Assembly: GCA_015064195.1 (NCBI GenBank)
Contig: SVSO01000141.1
Span: 1 to 7,605, forward strand
Direction: 5' to 3'
DNA from: Oscillospiraceae bacterium
Lineage (GTDB): Bacteria; Bacillota_A; Clostridia; Oscillospirales; CAG-272
DNA length: 7,605 nt
Every line of letters begins with the position of its first letter. Positions within the stretch are counted from its first letter, which is position 1. A program made the position numbers and the translations under genes. Below are positions 1 through 5,175 of this stretch, in pieces. The notes under the pieces are model-generated. The model saw nothing but the letters and a program-made list of their open reading frames with translations. It made no database searches and had not been told where the DNA came from.

Positions 1-129
1 CTCACGTCATATCTCGGCTGTCCGCCGTGGGTCGTCTACGCCTGCCTGCGCTGCGATCAGATCCTCAAATGCATCGTCGCATTCTTCAAGATCCGGCGGT
101 ACAATTGGATGAAAAATCTCACAAGATGA
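1..129 (+). CDS. MATE family efflux transporter, C-terminal fragment
   Basis: The plus strand is open in frame 1 from the window edge to a TGA stop, giving 42 residues that start LTSYLGCPPWVVYAC and end RRYNWMKNLTR. MATE proteins are twelve-helix Na+- or H+-coupled exporters of drugs and cationic metabolites. Many clostridial MATE proteins end with a short helix containing P-x-x-V-Y, then a 'D-x-I-x-K' stretch, a basic patch and a final W-x-K-N-L-T motif. This tail shows all of these: PPWVVY, DQILK, RRYNW and MKNLT. Four cysteines fall within 16 residues (positions 7-22), with no obvious meaning. The gene starts left of the window, so nothing can be said about its start or promoter. It converges on the minus-strand HD gene and shares a terminator with it. 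The family call rests only on the tail. Confidence 0.7.
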   Translation, partial: LTSYLGCPPWVVYACLRCDQILKCIVAFFKIRRYNWMKNLTR

Positions 130-159
130 AAAAAATCCTCTCATTCGAGAGGATTTTTT
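130..159. terminator. Bidirectional intrinsic terminator between convergent genes
   Basis: A perfect 13-bp stem (130-142 with 147-159) closes on the 4-nt loop ATTC. The core is ATCCTCTC/GAGAGGAT, flanked by an A-run on one side and a T-run on the other, so it yields a U-tract in both directions. It begins directly after the MATE stop codon. On the minus strand, the last four sense codons and the stop of the HD gene are part of the stem and loop. Confidence 0.9.
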
Positions 160-665
160 GATTCATTCACGATCATCTCCACCGCTTCCTGCACCGCGGG
201 GACGCGGTAGCACTTGCGCGCGAAGACTTCGTAGAGGGAGCAAGCCTTGTCCACCATGGAAACGACCCAGCTCTCGCGGTATTTCGGCGCGTGGAGGAGC
301 GTCAGGGGGAACATATGCTTGCGGATGATATCCGTTTCGATTTCAGACAGCTGATAATCCTGCGAGGCGTTCTGCCACGCGGTATAGGGATGGGAATAAC
401 CGTGCAGCCCGTTCTCCGGCACGGGATTTGTGTGCCAGTCGTACAGAAAATAATCATGGAGCAGCGCACCGCGGATGAGGGCGCGAATGTTAAACTTATG
501 CGCGCCGAGCCTGTGCGCCATCCGCCAGCTGTGATACGCCACCGCCACGCTGTGGAGCAGGCAGGATGTATCGCCGTGCTGGGTATATTCGCGCTCGCTT
601 GCAAGGCGCGATCCGGCCATCGTTTCGGCGACGACCGCTAAAAATTCTGCTGCACTCGGTTCCAT
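141..665 (-). CDS. HD-domain phosphohydrolase
   Basis: This is a small cytosolic HD-superfamily protein of 174 residues (metal-dependent phosphohydrolase fold; substrate unknown). Numbered from the chosen start, the metal-binding pattern is visible in order: H38 (SCLLHS), the H70-D71 doublet (GALLHDYFLYDWH), H92 (GYSHP), H117 (IIRKHMFP) and D139 (MVDKACSLYE). The HDYFLYDWH, HP-x-x-A-x-x-NA and KHMFPLT segments resemble a common Firmicute family annotated only as HD-domain phosphohydrolase. A start at 680 is also possible, because its ATG overlaps the NERD gene stop as ATGA. It has no ribosome binding site, whereas the ATG at 665 has GAAAGG (673-678) seven bases upstream, so I prefer 665. The C-terminal codons lie inside the shared terminator. 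The family is clear; the substrate is not. Confidence 0.88.
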   Translation of the reverse strand: MEPSAAEFLAVVAETMAGSRLASEREYTQHGDTSCLLHSVAVAYHSWRMAHRLGAHKFNIRALIRGALLHDYFLYDWHTNPVPENGLHGYSHPYTAWQNASQDYQLSEIETDIIRKHMFPLTLLHAPKYRESWVVSMVDKACSLYEVFARKCYRVPAVQEAVEMIVNESKNPLE

Positions 666-676
666 TTTGCAACCTT

Positions 677-1360
677 TCATCGTTTATGACCGCGGACATT
701 GGCGCGATGCCGTCTTGCGGTAGAGCGATCTTTTGCGGCGTGATCCTTGATGATGCGTCTCACGCGGCCTACCTGCGAGGTGGACAGGGCATTTTTTCTG
801 CCGGTTCTGCGGATGTAGGGGACAAGCTGATCGCCGCCGATCACGTTGTCATGCTTTTCGGAGAACGTGACTCTGCGGGACGTGAACACCACCACGCTGT
901 ACACGGGGACATTATACTGTCCCTCGCTTCGCAGGATCTCCGACACGATCTTCGTGTGGGTATGATTCTGGCGGATGGGGTTATAGAATGATATTTTCTT
1001 ATCGTTGTACGTCTGCCACCACATTTTTTCGTCGGGGCACCGAATGAATCCGTTATGGCTTTTCACCTCGATGACGTACACGCCGGAGCGGTTGATGACC
1101 AGATGATCGATCTCCGCGTGCTTGCCGTCCTTGGAGCGCAGATAGGGCAGGTACACGCCGCTCATGACGGCGTTATCGGTGAAATTCTTCCGCAGCAGTG
1201 CATCGATGCGCTGCTCACTCTCCCGTCCGTATCCTTCAATCCTGCGTCTTCTGGATGCTGTCTGGATCTTGACTATCAGAACGAATACCACCGCTGCAAC
1301 GGCGATGACCGCAAGCAGTGTCCCTGCGATCAACAACATGGATTGTAACGGTTCGTTCAT
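677..1360 (-). CDS. Membrane-anchored NERD-domain (nuclease-related) protein
   Basis: This 227-residue protein has one strongly hydrophobic N-terminal segment (about residues 8-31, LLIAGTLLAVIAVAAVVFVL) followed by a basic stretch (RRRR, 37-40), predicting an N-terminal membrane anchor with the rest in the cytosol. The soluble part matches the NERD domain, a relative of restriction-endonuclease folds. It has GYGRESEQRI (43-52) with a conserved Glu, EIDHLVI (83-89) with D85, and VYVIEVKS (94-101) with E98 and K100, which reproduces the D...E-x-K catalytic arrangement, and then NPIRQN (127-132). The tail is very basic (RSTARRHRANVRGHKR). The start is supported by AAGGA eight bases upstream. It sits 66 nt after the ACP gene, with a hairpin between, and ends against the HD gene. 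NERD proteins are presumed to act on nucleic acid, but their cellular role is largely unknown. Confidence 0.87.
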   Translation of the reverse strand: MNEPLQSMLLIAGTLLAVIAVAAVVFVLIVKIQTASRRRRIEGYGRESEQRIDALLRKNFTDNAVMSGVYLPYLRSKDGKHAEIDHLVINRSGVYVIEVKSHNGFIRCPDEKMWWQTYNDKKISFYNPIRQNHTHTKIVSEILRSEGQYNVPVYSVVVFTSRRVTFSEKHDNVIGGDQLVPYIRRTGRKNALSTSQVGRVRRIIKDHAAKDRSTARRHRANVRGHKR

Positions 1361-1391
1361 ACTTTATTTCCTTAATATTTACAATGATACC

Positions 1392-1418
1392 GCCTTGGGA
1401 GCATTTCACTCCCAAGGC
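1392..1418. terminator. Intercistronic hairpin between ACP and NERD genes, terminator-like on the plus strand
   Basis: A perfect 10-bp stem (GCCTTGGGAG, 1392-1401, with CTCCCAAGGC, 1409-1418) encloses the 7-nt loop CATTTCA. It starts 8 nt after the ACP stop in the direction of transcription. The run of six T (1420-1425) lies on the plus-strand side. Read from the minus strand, which carries the genes, the hairpin is preceded by A's and followed by GGTATCATTG, not a good U-tract. It could be a partial terminator, an RNA-processing or stability hairpin between ACP and NERD, or a terminator for an antisense transcript. The stem is certain; the role is not. Confidence 0.6.
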
Positions 1419-1426
1419 ATTTTTTC

Positions 1427-1651
1427 TTATTCGATGCTCTGCAGATATTCCACGACATCGCCCACCGAAATGAACTTCGACAGCTGCTTATCGTCGATCT
1501 CCACGCCCAGCTTATCCTCGCACAGGAGAATCAGATCCGCCAGCTCCAGCGAATTGATCCCCAGATCATTCTTCAGCTCAGCATCCATCGAAATCAGCTC
1601 CTCGTCAACAGAAAGCTCCTCAACAAGGATAGTTTTAAATTGCTCGTACAT
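1427..1651 (-). CDS. acpP: Acyl carrier protein
   Basis: This 74-residue acidic protein has the four-helix ACP pattern. It is the cytosolic carrier that holds acyl chains as thioesters on a 4'-phosphopantetheine arm. The attachment site is LGINSLELADL (residues 30-40), with Ser34 as the predicted modified residue. The usual D-S-L is N-S-L here, seen in some clostridial accessory ACPs as I recall. The downstream recognition helix (VEIDDKQLSKFISVGDVVEYL) is typical. The frame is open further upstream, but the start at 1651 is fixed by GGAGG (1661-1665) nine bases away and by the usual ACP length; the 26 extra residues would be unlike any ACP. The gene lies downstream of an acyl-CoA/ACP synthetase on the same strand, separated by a repeat-bounded island, and no fab genes are in view. 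It may therefore be a secondary ACP paired with that ligase. The symbol denotes the family only. Confidence 0.93.
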   Translation of the reverse strand: MYEQFKTILVEELSVDEELISMDAELKNDLGINSLELADLILLCEDKLGVEIDDKQLSKFISVGDVVEYLQSIE

Positions 1652-1660
1652 GGGTGTATA

Positions 1661-1665
1661 CCTCC
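1661..1665 (-). promoter_or_regulatory. Ribosome binding site deciding the ACP start
   Basis: GGAGG on the minus strand, nine bases before the ATG at 1651. It excludes the longer 100-residue reading of the same frame, whose start would lie inside the left inverted repeat. Confidence 0.85.
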
Positions 1666-1693
1666 AGATATTGTGATTCAGATTTGTTTGTTT

Positions 1694-1739
1694 AGGGGAG
1701 ACGGTCGCTTTTCGAGAAAAGCTCCGCAAAAGCTTTATA
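1694..1739 (+). repeat. Left terminal inverted repeat (46 bp)
   Basis: It matches the reverse complement of 2095-2140 at 43 of 46 positions; mismatches are at repeat positions 7, 8 and 41, leaving 32 identical bases in a row. Inside it is a hairpin, GCTTTT-CGAG-AAAAGC (1707-1722). An alternative, mutually exclusive hairpin is AAAGCT/AGCTTT (1718-1723 with 1731-1736). The repeat lies just upstream of the ACP ribosome binding site, so it would be in the ACP 5' leader if transcription reads through from the ligase. Confidence 0.9.
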
Positions 1740-1767
1740 CAAGGGTTTTAATATAAGTTTGTGCCAT

Positions 1768-1785
1768 GTGTCGCTTTAGCGACAC
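1768..1785. repeat. Hairpin inside the island
   Basis: GTGTCGCT and AGCGACAC form an 8-bp inverted repeat separated by only TT. It is probably a 7-bp stem with a 4-nt loop if folded. It has no adjacent T-run, so it is not a standard terminator. Confidence 0.65.
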
Positions 1786-1803
1786 CTTGTTTCTGTCGGG
1801 CTA

Positions 1804-1842
1804 CAGAGGCAGCCGGGTCCCCTACCCCGGCAACTGTCTCTG
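1804..1842. repeat. Two-tier hairpin inside the island
   Basis: An outer pair CAGAG/CTCTG (1804-1808 with 1838-1842) surrounds an inner GC-rich pair GCCGGG/CCCGGC (1812-1817 with 1826-1831), with small unpaired stretches between. The inner stem is the most stable-looking structure of the island. It is followed directly by another palindrome, GCAAACTTGTTTGC (1842-1855). Confidence 0.6.
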
Positions 1843-1892
1843 CAAACTTGTTTGCAAAGTTTGTGCGAACATTTTCAGCGATTTTTAAACTC

Positions 1893-1922
1893 GTAGGGAC
1901 CGGCGTCCTCGACGGTCCGTAC
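1893..1922. repeat. Interrupted inverted repeat inside the island
   Basis: GGACCG (1897-1902) pairs with CGGTCC (1913-1918) around a 10-nt loop. The stem is prolonged by GTA/TAC (1893-1895 with 1920-1922) across one mismatch. From memory, similar short GGACCG...CGGTCC palindromes recur between genes in gut Clostridia, which would fit a dispersed repeat. That is recollection, not something this window shows. Confidence 0.5.
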
Positions 1923-1931
1923 TATAAGTAA

Positions 1932-1962
1932 CGCAAATATTTGCGATAGAAAAAATTTTTTC
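1932..1962. repeat. Two adjacent perfect 14-bp palindromes
   Basis: CGCAAATATTTGCG (1932-1945) and GAAAAAATTTTTTC (1949-1962) are both perfect, loopless palindromes only three bases apart. Loopless dyads are more typical of protein-binding sites than RNA hairpins. The second is also an A6T6 tract, the kind of sequence that bends DNA. Their function is unknown. Confidence 0.6.
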
Positions 1963-2004
1963 AACGCGATTCAACATTCAAAACAATCAATTACGCAAGA
2001 TGTA

Positions 2005-2037
2005 GCCAGCGGAGAGGTGCGGGGCCACGAAGCTGGC
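2005..2037. repeat. Hairpin with internal loops inside the island
   Basis: GCCAGC (2005-2010) pairs with GCTGGC (2032-2037). Inside it, GGTG (2016-2019) pairs with CCAC (2025-2028) around CGGGG. This gives a stem, internal loop, stem and 5-nt apical loop, plausible for a folded RNA or a ssDNA transposition intermediate. Confidence 0.5.
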
Positions 2038-2094
2038 GCGCATGATAGGTCTAACGACCGCAGCTGAACAAAAAACTCTATTAGCGATAGCGTT

Positions 2095-2140
2095 TATAAC
2101 GCTTTTGCGGAGCTTTTCTCGAAAAGCGACCGCGTCCCCT
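2095..2140 (-). repeat. Right terminal inverted repeat (46 bp)
   Basis: Inverted copy of 1694-1739 (43 of 46 matches). It carries the same internal hairpin, GCTTTT-CTCG-AAAAGC (2112-2127). Its outer end lies 22 nt beyond the ligase stop codon. Read on the minus strand, its inner end leads into AGCGTT-ATA-AACGCT, and 13 bases later a run of six T; that could act as a weak terminator for the ligase transcript. Confidence 0.9.
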
Positions 2141-2162
2141 GCACGATGGCCCACGAATCGCG

Positions 2163-3872
2163 TTATTTATACAGAAATCTCTTGATCTTCTTGCTTGAAG
2201 TTTTCGCGAATTCTTCTTTCATTACATCAACAGCGGTCATGTGCTTGAAGGAGGGGAGAGTGCGGTTGATGGCGTTGACTTCGTCTTTGAGGAGGGCTTC
2301 GATCTCCTCGTCGGACTTGCCTTCCACCTTGTCGGGATCGGGATAGATGAGCGCGGTGATGGCGATCTCGCCGGAATCGTCGGGGCGGCCGATGACGATG
2401 CATTCCTTGATGGTCTCGCAGTGGGAGAGATGCTCCTCCAGCTCCTCGGGGAAGACGTTTTTGCCGTTGGAGAGGATGATGACATTCTTTTTGCGGCCGG
2501 TGATGAAGAGGTAGCCGTCTTTGTCGAGATAGCCGATGTCGCCGGTGCGGAACCAGCCGTCCTCGGTGAACACCTCGCGGGTAGCTTCTTCATTTTTGTA
2601 GTAGCCCAGCATGACATTCGGGCCTTTTGCGAGGATCTCGCCGGTTTCTTCACCCTCCGCCTTGTCGATCTTCAGCGTGACGCCGCAGACTGGTTTGCCG
2701 GCCGAGCCGAAGCGCGGTTTGATGCCGGGCACGTTGCAGGCGAGGAGGGGGGCGCATTCGGTGATGCCGTAGCCCTCGTAGATGGTGATGCCGTAGCTGT
2801 AGAAATCCCGGAGAATTTCAGCGGAAACGGGTGCGCCGCCGCAGATGATGGACTTCACCTCGCCGCCCAGCGCGCCGGTGATCTGGGAGAACAGCTTGGG
2901 GCGGATGTCGATGCCCACATTCAGCAGGCCGCCGGCCAGCTTTTTGCCGAATGCGACCTTTTTCTCCATGCCTTTTTTTCGGATCTCGTCGCGGATGCGC
3001 TTGTGGATCGTCTCAACGAACAGCGGAACGAGCACCAGCGCATTGGGCTTGTAAGCCGCGAAATTGCGCATGACATACTTCAAGCTGTCGTTGATGAATT
3101 CCGACGCGGCGATGTTGATGACCGCCAGATGGGAGCAGGTCATTTCGTAGGTGTGATGCTGGGGGAGTACGGACACGAGGCGGGTGGTGTGATCGTATGG
3201 GGTGGTCAAGCAGGACGCATAGGTAGCGGCGCAGAGATTCTTCTGGCTGAGCATGACGCCCTTGGACGTGCCGGTCGTGCCGGAGGTGAACAGGATGCAG
3301 CACATTTTCTCCATATCCTGCTCGGTCTTGTAGTAGCAGTCGTCGCCGTTTTCCATGGATTGACGGCCCAGCGCGAGGAAATCCTCCCACGGCAGAACGT
3401 GAGGCGCATGGGGCAGGGAATCGTCAACGGTGTCCTCGCCGCTCATGGGGATAAAATAGCGCAGACCGGGCATTTTGTCCGCCATTTCGGTCAGCACGCC
3501 GTTGAAGGTGGGCGCATAGACGATGGCCGCGATCTCGGCGAGATTGATGAAATTCACCAGCTGTTCCGGTGCAACCTCGCGGTCGAAGGGAACGATGACG
3601 CCGCCCATTGCAATGGTGGACAGATAGGTGACGGTGATCTTCGCCGAAGTTTCACCGATGACCGCCACGTGTGCGCCGGCAAGTCCCAGCGCATTCAGCG
3701 CCGTGCCCGCCATCTCGCATTCGGACTTGAGCCTGGAGAAGGTGTAATGCACCTCCTGCTTGTTCTCCTTGTAAACGTAGAGATCCTTATCCGGGTGAAG
3801 GGAGGCCGTATTGACGACCATTTCGCGGAGATTTTCGATCTCACGCGGGGGTACGCGATTGAGTTTCTTCAT
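2163..3872 (-). CDS. AMP-binding long-chain acyl-CoA / acyl-ACP synthetase
   Basis: This 569-residue member of the adenylate-forming (ANL) superfamily activates a carboxylic acid with ATP to an acyl-AMP, then transfers it to a thiol. The motifs are complete: phosphate-binding LFTSGTTGTSKGVMLS (194-209), adenine-side YGYGITECAP with YGITE at 368-372, WFRTGDIGYLDKDGYLFITGRKKNVI (440-465), and the C-terminal catalytic lysine in SSKKIKR (K562). The overall pattern is closest to FadD-type long-chain fatty acid ligases. There is no signal peptide and no clear membrane segment. It begins 16 nt after the propeller gene, with AAAAGG (3881-3886) as ribosome binding site; that site lies in a small AAAGG-AAA-CCTTT hairpin. 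The next gene on the strand is an ACP, so the acceptor could be ACP or CoA. The family is sure; the substrate and acceptor are inferred. Confidence 0.93.
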   Translation of the reverse strand: MKKLNRVPPREIENLREMVVNTASLHPDKDLYVYKENKQEVHYTFSRLKSECEMAGTALNALGLAGAHVAVIGETSAKITVTYLSTIAMGGVIVPFDREVAPEQLVNFINLAEIAAIVYAPTFNGVLTEMADKMPGLRYFIPMSGEDTVDDSLPHAPHVLPWEDFLALGRQSMENGDDCYYKTEQDMEKMCCILFTSGTTGTSKGVMLSQKNLCAATYASCLTTPYDHTTRLVSVLPQHHTYEMTCSHLAVINIAASEFINDSLKYVMRNFAAYKPNALVLVPLFVETIHKRIRDEIRKKGMEKKVAFGKKLAGGLLNVGIDIRPKLFSQITGALGGEVKSIICGGAPVSAEILRDFYSYGITIYEGYGITECAPLLACNVPGIKPRFGSAGKPVCGVTLKIDKAEGEETGEILAKGPNVMLGYYKNEEATREVFTEDGWFRTGDIGYLDKDGYLFITGRKKNVIILSNGKNVFPEELEEHLSHCETIKECIVIGRPDDSGEIAITALIYPDPDKVEGKSDEEIEALLKDEVNAINRTLPSFKHMTAVDVMKEEFAKTSSKKIKRFLYK

Positions 3873-3888
3873 AAAGGTTTCCTTTTCT

Positions 3889-5094
3889 TTATTTCGTCAG
3901 CCCTTTGAGCTGTTCGACAGGGGTAATGGCCGCATCCACCGTGCCGCGCACAGTCGTCGTGTGGGTGATGAATTTTCCGCCGCACACGAATCGCGGATGG
4001 GGATCGATGTGATAATTGCAGGGATTATCGGGGGTGTAGCCATCCACCACGGGATTTTCCGTGATGATGTCCGCGCATTTTTTCGTCACCGTGTCAAAAA
4101 ACCGCACGTTGGAGCGAATGCCCCGCCACCATGTCTTTCCATAGGTGAAAAGTGAGCCGTCCACCACGAAATACCGCTCGTCATCGGAGCAGTGCGCGTG
4201 CCATGCGCCGGTGCCTTTTTCGATGGGCAGACAAAGCACCACCTCTGCGGGTGAGCCGTCCATCCGGTCACGCGCCACCACGTGCTGACCTGCGATTTCC
4301 GTGTCGGATTTGTCGGCGCGTGCGCAGTAAAGCACGGATTTTCCGTCCGGCGCGAAGAATTCATGGGTCGCATAATTGGCGTGCGGCGGGAGCATCCGTC
4401 TTGTGCCGTCCCGCGTGATGAGCTGGAGTCGGGGATAGATGCCGTCGATGAGATCGGGGGCCTGCTGCTTCATGGTCACAGGATGCTTGGAACCTTCGTG
4501 GGCACAGAGCAGCAGATCGCCGTCGATGGGCGAGCAGTGCGCGTGATTGTACGGCACGTAGACGGGGGAGCGATACCACTCGGTAAAGCTGCCGTCGGAC
4601 ATGGAAAATGAGCCGAGAATGCTGCCACCGGATGTGCCGTCGTGACCGGGGAGCTGAATGTCCGCCACAAGCTCGGATTTGTCGGGTGTAAAGGACAGGT
4701 GGGTGGCGATGGAGCGCGCACCGAGAGCCTTCGCCTGCTCCGGCATGGGCGCAATGAGAATCGCCTCACCGCGCTCACCGGGACGGCGCATTTTGATCCC
4801 GTCGGCGCATCCCCAATAGAGGGTGCCGTCGGTGTCAACGAGCCAGCCCGAGCCGGTGGTGTCGGGATAATCGATAATCTCGTCGGTGAGAAAATCAAGC
4901 AGAGCGAGATGATGGCCGCGCTTCGGGGGATCGGCGCAGTAGAACCAGAAGTATCGTCCGTCCTCCGACAGCCCGGAGTTGACGAAATAGAAGCACTGCT
5001 GATACTTTGCCGTGCGGGTGGTGAGAATGTAGGATCTCACGCCGTTTTCGTTCACATATTCGGTGAAATGGCGGGAGGTGGTGCAGTCAAACAT
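3889..5094 (-). CDS. Oligogalacturonate lyase-like (PL22-type) beta-propeller protein
   Basis: This is a 401-residue protein without signal peptide or membrane segment, so cytosolic. Repeated blade motifs of the TolB/propeller kind run through it: SEDGRYFWFY (43-52), DTDGTLYWG (about 87-95), APDGKSVLYC (248-257) and SDDERYFVVDG (303-313). Histidine-rich motifs at blade ends resemble oligogalacturonate lyases, which cleave imported pectin fragments in the cytosol using Mn2+: NHAHCSP (183-189), THEFF (243-247), WHAHCS (298-303) and YHIDPHPRF (361-369). The last differs from the Q-x-x-H-P-H metal motif I recall for the Yersinia enzyme, so activity is uncertain. The start is 5094, not the ATG at 5109, because that ATG overlaps the GGAGG placed eight bases before 5094. 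A perfect sigma-A promoter precedes it and the acyl ligase follows it. No other pectin genes are in view. A non-lyase propeller remains possible. Confidence 0.65.
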   Translation of the reverse strand: MFDCTTSRHFTEYVNENGVRSYILTTRTAKYQQCFYFVNSGLSEDGRYFWFYCADPPKRGHHLALLDFLTDEIIDYPDTTGSGWLVDTDGTLYWGCADGIKMRRPGERGEAILIAPMPEQAKALGARSIATHLSFTPDKSELVADIQLPGHDGTSGGSILGSFSMSDGSFTEWYRSPVYVPYNHAHCSPIDGDLLLCAHEGSKHPVTMKQQAPDLIDGIYPRLQLITRDGTRRMLPPHANYATHEFFAPDGKSVLYCARADKSDTEIAGQHVVARDRMDGSPAEVVLCLPIEKGTGAWHAHCSDDERYFVVDGSLFTYGKTWWRGIRSNVRFFDTVTKKCADIITENPVVDGYTPDNPCNYHIDPHPRFVCGGKFITHTTTVRGTVDAAITPVEQLKGLTK

Positions 5095-5102
5095 GGGAAA
5101 AT

Positions 5103-5107
5103 CCTCC
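5103..5107 (-). promoter_or_regulatory. Ribosome binding site deciding the propeller-gene start
   Basis: GGAGG on the minus strand lies eight bases before the ATG at 5094. It overlaps the in-frame upstream ATG at 5109 (ATGGAGG), which itself has no Shine-Dalgarno sequence. The shorter product is therefore preferred. Confidence 0.85.
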
Positions 5108-5146
5108 ATTATTCAAACGCTCGCAGCGCAAATCTCTACAAATACT

Positions 5147-5175
5147 ATTATACATGAAACCGCGCGGTTTGTCAA
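5147..5175 (-). promoter_or_regulatory. Perfect-consensus sigma-A promoter for the propeller-ligase operon
   Basis: On the minus strand TTGACA (5170-5175) is followed by exactly 17 bp and then TATAAT (5147-5152): consensus boxes at optimal spacing. Transcription should begin near 5140, leaving a leader of about 45 nt before the ATG at 5094. The -35 box contains the TGA stop of the upstream peptidase gene (5172-5174). The match is all the more striking in a GC-rich region. Confidence 0.92.
5157..5170. promoter_or_regulatory. Palindromic operator candidate in the promoter spacer
   Basis: AAACCGCGCGGTTT is a perfect 14-bp palindrome filling most of the spacer between the -35 and -10 boxes and touching the -35 box. 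A dimeric repressor bound here would block RNA polymerase. The CG-centred, A/T-armed form (TGAAACCG...CGGTTTGT) resembles LacI-family operators in general style. The regulator is not in the window, so its identity is a guess. The sequence is loopless and lacks a following T-run, so it is not a terminator. Confidence 0.6.

Larger units (their letters stand above)
1694..2140. mobile_element. ORF-free, inverted-repeat-bounded island (MITE-like element, candidate)
   Basis: This 447-bp stretch fills most of the 511-bp gap between the ligase and ACP genes. Its two ends are inverted copies of the same 46-bp sequence (43 of 46 positions match), both starting AGGGGA. The inside holds no credible ORF and is visibly more AT-rich than the flanking genes. 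It is packed with short palindromes and hairpins. Long terminal inverted repeats around a few hundred non-coding bases is the architecture of a MITE (a non-autonomous transposon relative). No target-site duplication is obvious: the left flank reads TTTGTTTGTTT and the right flank GCACGATGG. A repeat-derived intergenic structure or structured RNA is therefore the alternative. There is no transposase in the window. The boundaries follow the repeat ends. Confidence 0.5.

Noticed and set aside
1652..1729. N-terminal extension of the ACP by 26 residues
   Set aside because: It would read through the left inverted repeat and the ribosome binding site. ACPs start near the MYEQF position, which has GGAGG at correct spacing.
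1733..1770. A promoter for the ACP gene (TATAAA or TATATT on the minus strand)
   Set aside because: AT-rich -10-like hexamers exist, but no reasonable -35 box lies 16-18 bp upstream of either, so no promoter is claimed.
1694..2140. CRISPR array or riboswitch in the long spacer
   Set aside because: There are no regularly spaced direct repeats, and I recognise no known riboswitch core. The repeats are inverted and mostly unrelated to each other.
1684..2150. Target-site duplication flanking the inverted-repeat island
   Set aside because: The bases on the two sides (TTTGTTTGTTT and GCACGATGG) do not match in either direction, so no duplication can be reported.
2241..3908. A 555-residue open frame on the plus strand opposite the acyl ligase
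   Set aside because: It is the antisense of a full-length gene with all ANL motifs. The translation is low in meaningful motifs and rich in Ala/Gly/Asp/Val, as expected from a GC-biased complementary strand.
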